DNA from: ZC4RG36 sp964652205
GTDB lineage: Bacteria; Chloroflexota; Anaerolineae; Aggregatilineales; Phototrophicaceae
Reading direction: 5' to 3'
Assembly: GCA_964652205.1 (NCBI GenBank)
Contig: CAZZAO010000113.1
Coordinates: forward strand, 1-17,705
Length of the DNA stretch: 17,705 nt
Part shown: in pieces, positions 7,631 to 13,312 of the stretch
Numbering within the stretch: position 1 is the first letter of the stretch
Layout of the letters: the number at the start of each line of letters is the position of its first letter
Position numbers and translations under genes: made by a program
The notes under the pieces: model-generated
The model's input: the letters and a program-made list of their open reading frames with translations, nothing else
Told to the model about the DNA's origin: nothing
Databases searched by the model: none

Positions 7631-7707
7631 GCCTCACGTTTCACATCGACCGGAAATCTGGACATCTGGACACATCCCCGCGACTTGACACGGATGTATG
7701 TTGAAAT

Positions 7708-7747
7708 CAGACCGCCGCTGTGTTCGGAGACACAGGTCACAGGTCTG
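7708..7747. repeat. composite hairpin
   Basis: CAGACC (7708-7713) pairs with GGTCTG (7742-7747), and inside it CTGTGT (7718-7723) pairs with ACACAG (7730-7735) around a 6-nt loop, with an internal loop between the two helices. It lies between two copies of the AT-subfamily hairpin. Role unknown. Confidence 0.5.
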
Positions 7748-7764
7748 CGCGATCATCCAGGCGC

Positions 7765-7784
7765 GGACATGAGGCGTCATGCCC
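7765..7784. repeat. dispersed hairpin repeat, AT subfamily, copy 3
   Basis: GGACATGA-GGCG-TCATGCCC: 7 of 8 stem pairs with a 4-nt loop. With the copy at 7611-7630 it brackets a 174-bp segment. Confidence 0.6.
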
Positions 7785-7816
7785 CTGCGGAAGTCGGCGC
7801 CTTATCTTTCTCCAGC

Positions 7817-7838
7817 GGGGCGCGATGATTCGCGCCCC
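7817..7838. repeat. dispersed hairpin repeat, GC subfamily, copy 4
   Basis: GGGGCGCGA-TGAT-TCGCGCCCC is a perfect 9-bp stem with a 4-nt loop. It ends at the base next to the stop codon (7839-7841) of the minus-strand gene, so it might also serve as that gene's 3' stem-loop, although no T-run follows. Confidence 0.7.
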
Positions 7839-8474
7839 CTACGAAATGCGGGGTCGGGCCACGCGGCGGCGCAGCCGGGAGGCGACCAGCAGGCCGACCG
7901 TCACCAGCCCGATGTACCCCGCCAGCGCGATCAGCGGCGCGTACTTGCGCGCCAGCTCGCGGCGGCTGACCGGCCCGCCGCCGCAGGCGATCAGCGGATC
8001 ATCGACGCCTGCCGCGACGACGAAGGCCAGCGGATCGCCGGTCTGCGCGTCGAGGTAAATGACCGCATCCTTGCCGAGCCGCGCGGCGGCATCAGTCCGA
8101 GGATCGTCGAGCGCGGCGACATTCAGCCATGCCAGCGTTGGGCCGACGCCGGGAAAGACCGCGCGGACGAGCGCCGGGCCGCGTGGATCGACGTACTGCC
8201 CCGGCGGCAGGTCGGTCTGCGCGGACACGAGCGCCTCGGCTCTGGCGCGGGCATCGGCGGCAGAAATCGCCGTCGAATCGCCCGCGAACGTCGCCCCATA
8301 CGTCCGCATCGTCGCCAGCGCCGCGCACGATCCCCGCGCCGCGTCGCCAGCACCCGGCTGAATCCAGGCGGGGATTTGCCATGTTGGGAGCTGCTCGTAG
8401 ATGTACCAGCCGATCAGCGTCAGCGCCGGAAGGAACAGCAGAACGGCCAGCGCCGCAGTTCGTTTCACGCGCAT
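7839..8474 (-). CDS. two-TM protein of unknown function, coupled to the fusion glycosidase
   Basis: A 211-residue protein with an N-terminal membrane segment (about residues 7-26, after MRVKR) and a C-terminal one (about 179-198) followed by a basic tail (RLRRRVARPR). The stretch between, about 150 residues, would face outside the cytoplasm. Its last part (AVIYLDAQTGDPLAFVV) looks like the closing strand of a PepSY-type domain, but this is weak. Two cysteines (50 and 164) lie in that stretch. Its ATG overlaps the stop of the upstream gene as TGATG, and it has no strong Shine-Dalgarno, so it is probably translated by coupling with the fusion glycosidase. It may anchor or regulate that enzyme, which is inference from position only. 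Confidence 0.65.
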   Translation of the reverse strand: MRVKRTAALAVLLFLPALTLIGWYIYEQLPTWQIPAWIQPGAGDAARGSCAALATMRTYGATFAGDSTAISAADARARAEALVSAQTDLPPGQYVDPRGPALVRAVFPGVGPTLAWLNVAALDDPRTDAAARLGKDAVIYLDAQTGDPLAFVVAAGVDDPLIACGGGPVSRRELARKYAPLIALAGYIGLVTVGLLVASRLRRRVARPRIS

Positions 8475-10378
8475 CAGGCCCGGTGGAAGTCGTCGTAGAA
8501 CGGCTGCTTGGGCTTATCAGCGCGGTCAACCAGCCCATAGCCATTGTGCATCCCGTCGGCCCAGCCGTACCAGACCGCCGCCGCCACCTTATCGGGATAA
8601 TAACTCTTGAGGTTGCGGACGAAGGCCGTCGCGTAGCGCGAGATGTCGGCAGCCGGATCGTTAGGCACGTCGAGCGTCCCGAACTCGGTGATCCAGACTG
8701 GCGCAGACATGACCTTACTGTAGGCCAGCACCGTCGGGCTGAGCGCGCCGAAGCCGGTATAGCGGGCATTGCTCCCCGGCGCGCCGAGGCCGTAAGCGTG
8801 GAAGGCGACGCCGTCGGGGCGCACGCCGGACAACATCGCGTTGAGCGCCGTTCTGGCATAGGCCGGGCCGTTCACCAGCCCGGTCACATGGCCGCCGGTG
8901 ATGATTTTGACGCGAGCATCGACGCTGCGAATCGCTTTGATGGCCGCGCTCATCAGCCGCCCGTACTCGTCGGCGGGGATGGCGACCGCAGCCTGCGCGT
9001 ACTGCGGCGGCGTGTCCTGCTCGTTCCAGAGCTGGTACGCGCCGACCAGGCCGCCGGACGCATAACGCCGCGCGACTTCGCGGCAGGCGTTGGCGAAATC
9101 CGTCTCCAACTGCTTCCACGACGCGGCAGACATCCGATTCCAGTTGTAATGACCTTCGCCGTAGGTCTGATGGCCGAGGATCACAATCGGTTTCAGGCCA
9201 GCGGCGGCGTAGCGCTGAATGTAGGGCCGGTAAATCGCGTCGGCGGCGTTGAAGTCGGTCGAGCCTTTGCCCTGCGAGACGTTGTAGACGAAGCGCACCC
9301 AGCCGAGGCCCTTGAGCCGCTCCGGCGCGGGCCGACCGAGCGCGTAGCTCAGGTCGAGGTTGATGCCGGTCATGTTGAGCGAATCGACCGCGCTGACGCC
9401 GGACGCGCTCAGATACCAGGCCGCGCCGTAGCCCTCGATGCCCGTTGGCGTCCGCAGGCGAATCCAGGCGTTGGTGATGCCGATCTTCGCCAGCGTGCGC
9501 CCGTGTGGTTCGAGCGTCTCCAGTGAGTCGTACAGATAAACCTGCCCTTTAACGGCAAACTTATCCCCCGGCTGCTCACGAATACGCAGACCATCGGCGG
9601 TCGGCTGCAAGCGCAGGCCGTCCCAGTAGATCAGCGGCGTCGGGTCGATCACGTCGGTTAGAACGTAGCCCTTCCGGCCCGCACCGGGAGCCTGAATCAC
9701 TAACTTAGTCGTCGGCCCGGCGGCCTCGCCAATCGGGTCATCCGGCTTGAGAATCTGCCCCATTTTGACGACGATATTCTGCAAGTGGGTGTAGGTCAGG
9801 ATGTAGTTCTGTCCCTGAAAAGTCTGCACCACCTGAACGTACTGGCCGTAGCCAATTGAGGTCTCGGCCTTCATGACCACGGCCACCGTCCCCGGCCCGG
9901 CAGCGCTGATCTTCGTGCCTTTCGGGGCGGGAATCGTCACGCCTTCATTCCTGCGCTGGCTGCCGAGGTCAGCGTTGAACGGCTGGACGATCCGCGCCGG
10001 AATCGCCGCTGACGGCCAGCCGACGACGAAACGGTCGTTGAGGTGACGGTCGCTGTTGAGCGTCTCGCCGAAGCGGTCTTTTTTGCTGATGCGTTCGTTG
10101 AGCGTGTCGGCCAGTTCCATCGGCGTGTCGGCCTTAATCAGATCGACGCGCACGACCATCGGGTATATCTGGCGGATGTGCAGCACCGCATCATCCTTGT
10201 ACCAGACATTCGGGGCCTGTACCGCCGTCACGCTGCGAAAACGATTCAGGTCGTACCCGGCGGGAGAACGGACGACAACAATCCGGTCGAAGGTGTTGAG
10301 GTAGGATTCAGCCGCGCGGTACCAGTCCGTGAAGTTGAAGTCCGGCAAGACCAGCGCGTGCGAAATCGGTGCGACCAT
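8474..10378 (-). CDS. fusion protein: degenerate M23/lipoyl-like + SH3-like + clan GH-A glycosidase
   Basis: A 634-residue multidomain protein. Residues 1-125 are unassigned. Residues about 130-235 resemble an M23 (LytM) peptidase barrel (GVTIPAPKGTKISA, YGQYVQVVQ, YTHLQNIVVKMGQ), but the usual metal-binding His and Asp of the HxGxD segment are replaced by N144 and T148, so it is probably inactive. Residues about 255-325 look like a bacterial SH3 domain (GLRIREQPG, WIRLRTPTGIEGYG). Residues about 335-634 form a TIM-barrel glycosidase with both catalytic glutamates of clan GH-A: E453 in QLWNEQD (acid/base) and E565 in WITEFGT (nucleophile), as in GH39/GH5-like enzymes. No signal peptide is visible, which is odd for a cell-wall-type architecture. 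AGGAG lies 13 nt before the ATG, farther than usual. It overlaps the downstream two-TM gene by one base. Confidence 0.82.
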   Translation of the reverse strand: MVAPISHALVLPDFNFTDWYRAAESYLNTFDRIVVVRSPAGYDLNRFRSVTAVQAPNVWYKDDAVLHIRQIYPMVVRVDLIKADTPMELADTLNERISKKDRFGETLNSDRHLNDRFVVGWPSAAIPARIVQPFNADLGSQRRNEGVTIPAPKGTKISAAGPGTVAVVMKAETSIGYGQYVQVVQTFQGQNYILTYTHLQNIVVKMGQILKPDDPIGEAAGPTTKLVIQAPGAGRKGYVLTDVIDPTPLIYWDGLRLQPTADGLRIREQPGDKFAVKGQVYLYDSLETLEPHGRTLAKIGITNAWIRLRTPTGIEGYGAAWYLSASGVSAVDSLNMTGINLDLSYALGRPAPERLKGLGWVRFVYNVSQGKGSTDFNAADAIYRPYIQRYAAAGLKPIVILGHQTYGEGHYNWNRMSAASWKQLETDFANACREVARRYASGGLVGAYQLWNEQDTPPQYAQAAVAIPADEYGRLMSAAIKAIRSVDARVKIITGGHVTGLVNGPAYARTALNAMLSGVRPDGVAFHAYGLGAPGSNARYTGFGALSPTVLAYSKVMSAPVWITEFGTLDVPNDPAADISRYATAFVRNLKSYYPDKVAAAVWYGWADGMHNGYGLVDRADKPKQPFYDDFHRA

Positions 10379-10476
10379 GAGGGGTGGCTTACTCCTGTGT
10401 TCAGGATGAGTTTAGCCGAAAACAGAATTTCGCGCGGGGCATCCCCTCAGCACTCAGGTCATCATGGCCTTCCGTT

Positions 10477-10497
10477 GGGACGCGATTCTTCGCGCCC
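10477..10497. repeat. dispersed hairpin repeat, GC subfamily, copy 5
   Basis: GGGACGCGA-TTCT-TCGCGCCC: an 8-bp stem with one bulged A and a 4-nt loop. It is followed by CGCCGACCTCACCC, closely matched after copy 7. Confidence 0.6.
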
Positions 10498-10550
10498 GCC
10501 GACCTCACCCCCGGCCCCTCACCCTCAGGGCGAGAGGTGAAAGATCAGTG

Positions 10551-10568
10551 CCGCGACGGTTCGCATCC
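10551..10568. repeat. dispersed hairpin repeat, partial copy 6
   Basis: CCGCGA-CGGT-TCGCATCC: the inner part of the stem (CGA/TCG, GCGA/TCGC) and the 4-nt loop are kept, the outer pairs have decayed. It lies directly upstream of the 10572-10595 hairpin. Confidence 0.4.
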
Positions 10569-10571
10569 GCT

Positions 10572-10595
10572 CCCCTCTCCGCTCGCGGGGAGGGG
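10572..10595. repeat. pyrimidine/purine hairpin module
   Basis: CCCCTCTCCG (10572-10581) pairs with CGGGGAGGGG (10586-10595) with one T-G wobble and the loop CTCG. The purine-rich run continues as GGGCAGGGGGAGGGG. A related module (CCCCCTC/GAGGGGG) lies at 12223-12248 inside the MITE-like element. Confidence 0.55.
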
Positions 10596-10710
10596 GCAGG
10601 GGGAGGGGTTGGCATCCGCTCCCCCTCTCCGTTTACAGGGACGGAGCGTGTCGAGCGTTCTTTGCTCGGCAGGAGCCGCAGGCCGCGTAGGACAGGGGGA
10701 GGGGTCGGAC

Positions 10711-10731
10711 AGGCAGCACGATCCTTAAATT
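10711..10731. repeat. 21-nt repeat core shared with 12268-12288
   Basis: These 21 bases (AGGCAGCACG followed by ATCCTTAAATT) are identical to 12268-12288. Similarity continues on both sides, with TCGGAC/TCGGAT before and a GCGCGA-type hairpin about 15 nt after, giving about 55 nt of related sequence in the same orientation (about 10703-10757 and 12259-12312). This looks like one end of the element that is complete at 12146-12316. Confidence 0.75.
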
Positions 10732-10740
10732 GATAGCTAC

Positions 10741-10761
10741 GGGCCGCGATTCTTCGCATCC
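10741..10761. repeat. dispersed hairpin repeat, copy 7 (decayed right arm)
   Basis: GGGCCGCGA-TTCT-TCGCATCC: the loop and inner stem are kept, the right arm has changed. It occupies the same position relative to the 21-nt core as the copy at 12298-12315. Confidence 0.5.
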
Positions 10762-10790
10762 GCCGACTTCACCCACGGCAACCACCGCGA

Positions 10791-11288
10791 TCACGGTCGC
10801 GTCGGCGGGTTGAACGAGTCTTTGAAAACGTTGATCTGCGCGGCGTGCTCGCGTTTGTGGCCGTAAGCGGCGTAGACGATGTAATCTTCGAGCGCATATT
10901 CCGCGCCGTACCACGGCAGCGTCCCGACCTTGCGCCACGTCTCGGCGTCGATCTGCGAGACCAGCGCCAGCACCCGCGCGTTGACCTCGTCCAGCTCGCG
11001 CAGCACGTCGAGTCCAGCAGTCTGCTGCCGCCTGCCGACTTCAGCCGTGTTGGTATTTTCGAGGCCGTGCCTGCCGACTTCAGCCAGCATCACAGGCTGA
11101 AACCCCGGCGTGACGAAGCCGCTGAGGACGTCTTCGAGCATCCGCTCGAACACGACCAGATGCGAAAGGACGTTCTTGACCGACCACCAGCCGCAGACGC
11201 CGTCGGTCTCCCAGGTCGATTCGGGCAGCCCTTCGAGCGACTCATGCAGCGTGCGCTGGCCGTAAAACAGGATGTCTTTCGGGTTCAT
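10791..11288 (-). CDS. DinB-like four-helix metalloprotein
   Basis: A 165-residue protein of the DinB/YfiT-like superfamily, a four-helix bundle that usually binds a divalent metal through three histidines. The ligands are visible: H43 in SHLVVFE and H144/H148 in YGHKREHAAQI. Members include thiol transferases such as mycothiol- or bacillithiol-dependent enzymes, and many uncharacterised stress proteins, so the reaction is unknown. GGAG lies 7 nt before the ATG. Residues 69-73 and 82-86 are both AEVGR, the product of a 17-nt in-frame direct repeat (11030-11046 and 11069-11085); the extra 13 residues fall in the loop between helices 2 and 3. The gene is divergent from the one at 11402 with 113 nt between them, and seems monocistronic. 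Confidence 0.8.
   Translation of the reverse strand: MNPKDILFYGQRTLHESLEGLPESTWETDGVCGWWSVKNVLSHLVVFERMLEDVLSGFVTPGFQPVMLAEVGRHGLENTNTAEVGRRQQTAGLDVLRELDEVNARVLALVSQIDAETWRKVGTLPWYGAEYALEDYIVYAAYGHKREHAAQINVFKDSFNPPTRP
11030..11085. repeat. 17-nt direct repeat, 39-bp period, inside the DinB-like gene
   Basis: GCCTGCCGACTTCAGCC occurs at 11030-11046 and 11069-11085. The period of 39 bp is exactly 13 codons, so the frame is kept. Confidence 0.8.
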
Positions 11289-11346
11289 GCCTGATCTCCG
11301 CGCTCTCCTACGAGCGAGTATTATTTTTATTTTGCCGGGGCCGTTT

Positions 11347-11352
11347 TACAAT
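11347..11352 (+). promoter_or_regulatory. possible -10 box
   Basis: TACAAT 49 nt upstream of the TTG start at 11402. The -35 region is a T-rich run (11324-11329). In the same spacer, an AT-rich stretch at 11318-11334 could hold the minus-strand promoter of the DinB-like gene. Confidence 0.35.
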
Positions 11353-11401
11353 CTGAGTGTGCAGTTTGGCACAGATTGACGGTTTGAGAAAGTGACTGAC
11401 C

Positions 11402-12100
11402 TTGACCAAACTTCCTTCCGGTCAAAAGCTGGCCTATGCCGCCATCGTCCATCATGTGCGCGAAATTACCCTGGTCGGCAGGGCTGATCTCGGCTTCTGG
11501 CGTGACGCGCTGGCGAGCGAACAGCTCGCGCCTTACGACGACGCCGGTTATACGCAGATGCAGGTCAGCGTCACCGATCTGCGCTGGATGGGCATCCACT
11601 TCAACGAGTTCACCATCACCGTCAGGGTCGATCCACCACTCGGCCAGAACACGGCGCAGGCCACCTATCTGGCCTGCGCCTTCAACTCGTCAAAGCTGCT
11701 GGCGCTGGCCGAGCAGCGGCTGTTTCACACCCCTTACTCCCCGGCGCAGATCACGATGGATGCGCAGCTTCCGGCATCGTTCCGCCTCAGCGACGGCGAA
11801 GTGACGGTCTTTGAGGCGCGAATGGCCGCTGCCAGCGGCAGCACAGCCGCCGACGCGCTGTCGGATGGGCCGGTTTATCTGCCGACGCCGGAAGGGAGCA
11901 GCCCCAGCCTGTTTTACGCCCGACGCGAAGGCGCGCAGGAGACGGCGCGCTTTACCCCGGCGGACATCCTGACCATGCGCCCGTGGGTCGAACATCCTGC
12001 GCTGGCCGCGCTGATCGCGTCCGAGTTTACGCCGGTCGAATGGCGCATCGCGCACAACGCCACCCACCGCAGGTCACGGACTTATATCCGCAGCCAATGA
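11402..12100 (+). CDS. hypothetical protein, possibly acetoacetate-decarboxylase-like fold
   Basis: A protein of about 232 residues, with no signal peptide or membrane segment. The stretches LRWMGIHFNEFTITV, ACAFNSSKLLALAEQRLFHTPY and GEVTVFEARM recall DUF2071/acetoacetate-decarboxylase-like beta-cone proteins, in which a strand with the F..TPY segment lines the cavity. This is a resemblance by eye and not secure. The start is uncertain: the frame is closed by a stop at 11393-11395, leaving TTG 11402 (or CTG 11396) as the only candidates that keep the whole conserved region, with only a weak GAG-type ribosome site. It is divergent from the DinB-like gene and is followed by a repeat-rich spacer, so it is probably a single-gene unit. 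Function not assigned. Confidence 0.55.
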   Translation: MTKLPSGQKLAYAAIVHHVREITLVGRADLGFWRDALASEQLAPYDDAGYTQMQVSVTDLRWMGIHFNEFTITVRVDPPLGQNTAQATYLACAFNSSKLLALAEQRLFHTPYSPAQITMDAQLPASFRLSDGEVTVFEARMAAASGSTAADALSDGPVYLPTPEGSSPSLFYARREGAQETARFTPADILTMRPWVEHPALAALIASEFTPVEWRIAHNATHRRSRTYIRSQ

Positions 12101-12145
12101 ATGTCCCTGATGGATCATCGTTTTGAGCGAGGGTTTTCGGTTTGC

Positions 12146-12316
12146 GGGCGCGATTGCTCGCGCCCCAGAGCTGTCAACTTAAGCGGATAAGGCTGGAAAA
12201 TTGCTGCCGGTTGTGACCGTTTCCCCCTCGCTGCTTGCGGAGAGGGGGCCAGGGGGTGAGGTCGGATAGGCAGCACGATCCTTAAATTAACAGCTCTGGC
12301 GCGATTGCTCGCGCCC
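12146..12316. mobile_element. MITE-like inverted-repeat element of about 170 bp
   Basis: The left end (12146-12183) is a perfect hairpin, GGGCGCGA-TTGC-TCGCGCCC, followed by CAGAGCTGTCAACTTAAG (12166-12183). The right end is its inverted copy: CTTAAATTAACAGCTCTG (12281-12298) then GGCGCGA-TTGC-TCGCGCC (12298-12315). The 18-nt inner arms pair at 16 of 18 positions. Between them lie a CCCCCTC/GAGGGGG hairpin (12223-12248) and the 21-nt core also found at 10711. There is no coding capacity, so a transposase would have to act in trans. No clear target-site duplication was identified. It could instead be a transcribed structured repeat. Confidence 0.55.
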
Positions 12317-12386
12317 CTACAGCAGGCATGTCCCTTAGCAAATGCTCCGCCCCCGTCCCCTCGATGCGAGAGGGACGAAGCGCTCC

Positions 12387-13169
12387 CTACTGTGCCGTCC
12401 AGCCGCCATCAATCGAGAGCGTCGTCCCGGTGATGGCGCGGCTGTCCGGTGACGCCAGAAAAGCCACCGCGCGAGCCACCTCGTCGATTCCGGCGAAGCG
12501 CCTGTTCGGCTGCTTCTCGCCGACCAGCAGCGCCGCTTCCTGCTCGATGCTGTTGCCGCTGGCGGCAGCGCGTCGCTCGATCTGCTTCTGCACCAGCGGC
12601 GTCTCAACCCAGCCGGGGCAGACGGCGTTACAGGTGATGTTGCGTTCGGCCTGCTCCAGCGCGACAACCTTCGTCAGCCCGACCAGCCCGTGTTTCGCGG
12701 CGACGTAAGCCGCCTTGTCCGGCGAAGCAACCAGCCCGTGCGCCGAGGCGATGTTGACGATGCGGCCAAAGTCGCGGGCGATCATCCCCGGCAGCGCCGC
12801 CTTGATCGTATAGAAGCTGGCCGACAGATTAATCGACAAGACCTGTTCCCATTTCTCGGCAGGGAAATCCTGAAGCGGCGCGACGAACTGAATCCCGGCA
12901 TTGTTGACCAGCACATCCACCCTGCCGAAGCGCTGCTCCGCCGTCGCTACCAGCTCACGAATTTCGTCAGGCCGCGTCATATCTGCGCCATGATAGTGCG
13001 CCGCGACGCCGAACTGTCGCTCGATGTCTGCGCGAAGCGCCTCAATTTCATCCCTATCGCCGAGGCCGTTGAGCAGGATCGCGTAGCCGAGTGAGGCCAG
13101 ATGCCGCGCGATTCCAAGTCCAATGCCGCTGGTCGAGCCAGTAACGAGCGCTGTCGGAAAGTCAGTCAT
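12387..13169 (-). CDS. bdhA: D-3-hydroxybutyrate dehydrogenase
   Basis: A 260-residue classical SDR that interconverts D-3-hydroxybutyrate and acetoacetate with NAD in the cytoplasm, linked to ketone-body use or polyhydroxybutyrate breakdown. The NAD site is TGSTSGIG (10-17). The catalytic tetrad is N114, S142, Y155 and K159. The substrate-binding set described for the Pseudomonas fragi enzyme is present with the same numbering: Q94, H144, K152 and Q196. The family signatures ASAHGLVAS, YVAAKHG, CPGWVETPLV and C-terminal DGGWTAQ are intact. Start at ATG 13169 gives the standard length; 37 extra in-frame upstream residues are unlike the family and are rejected. AGG lies 6 nt before the ATG. 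No polyhydroxybutyrate genes lie nearby. It is divergent from the kinase gene. Confidence 0.93.
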   Translation of the reverse strand: MTDFPTALVTGSTSGIGLGIARHLASLGYAILLNGLGDRDEIEALRADIERQFGVAAHYHGADMTRPDEIRELVATAEQRFGRVDVLVNNAGIQFVAPLQDFPAEKWEQVLSINLSASFYTIKAALPGMIARDFGRIVNIASAHGLVASPDKAAYVAAKHGLVGLTKVVALEQAERNITCNAVCPGWVETPLVQKQIERRAAASGNSIEQEAALLVGEKQPNRRFAGIDEVARAVAFLASPDSRAITGTTLSIDGGWTAQ

Positions 13170-13203
13170 AAGTCGCCTACCCTCAAGCCTGCATCGCGCG
13201 ATA

Positions 13204-13209
13204 ATTCTA
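13204..13209 (-). promoter_or_regulatory. possible -10 box for the dehydrogenase
   Basis: TAGAAT on the minus strand, 35 nt upstream of the ATG at 13169. The -35 region is weak. It is back to back with the kinase promoter in a 143-nt divergent spacer. Confidence 0.3.
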
Positions 13210-13225
13210 GCACGACGGCGACGGT

Positions 13226-13255
13226 TTGGTGTCCGCGTGAGCGATGCCGTATAAT
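13226..13255 (+). promoter_or_regulatory. promoter of the Ser/Thr kinase gene
   Basis: TTGGTG (13226-13231), an 18-nt spacer, then a perfect TATAAT (13250-13255). The predicted transcript starts near 13262, about 50 nt before ATG 13313. An in-frame ATG at 13244 lies inside the promoter and is rejected as a start. Confidence 0.55.
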
Positions 13256-13312
13256 CCGCCCTGTAACAGCTTGCCTGCACAGACTCACCGGCGCGTCGGC
13301 AGCGGAACCCGC

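Larger units (their letters stand above)
7519..7838. other. gene-free spacer with terminator and hairpin repeats
   Basis: A 320-nt spacer between the SDR gene and a convergent minus-strand gene. It holds a terminator (7540-7586), two hairpins of the AT subfamily (7611-7630, 7765-7784), a composite hairpin (7708-7747), and a GC-subfamily hairpin directly against the next stop codon (7817-7838). No convincing gene is seen: an open frame at 7625-7828 has no Shine-Dalgarno and runs through the repeats. Confidence 0.7.
10379..10790. other. repeat-rich spacer without genes
   Basis: This 412-nt spacer carries three hairpin-family copies (10477, 10551, 10741), a 10-bp hairpin with CCCCTCTCCG and CGGGGAGGGG arms (10572-10595), a second pyrimidine/purine-rich unit whose halves (about 10618-10630 and 10690-10704) are separated by about 60 nt, and a 21-nt sequence (10711-10731) identical to 12268-12288. 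Several frames are open across it on both strands because of GC-rich repeats, but none has a ribosome site or protein-like composition, so I see no gene. Confidence 0.7.

Noticed and set aside
7685..7713. TTGACA in the spacer as a -35 box
   Set aside because: No -10-like box lies 15-19 nt downstream and no gene follows on that strand.
7625..7828. Open frame of 67 codons in the spacer after the SDR gene
   Set aside because: No ribosome site, runs through two hairpin repeats, and its composition is not protein-like.
7611..7838. Possible CRISPR array in a spacer with several repeats
   Set aside because: Repeats are self-complementary, irregularly spaced and differ in sequence; no cas genes are nearby.
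8129..9526. 465-codon plus-strand frame over the fusion glycosidase
   Set aside because: Antisense shadow; the minus strand has conserved catalytic motifs.
10384..10759. Several open frames on both strands in the repeat-rich spacer
   Set aside because: They are made of Pro/Arg/Gly-rich translations of GC-rich repeats and have no ribosome site.
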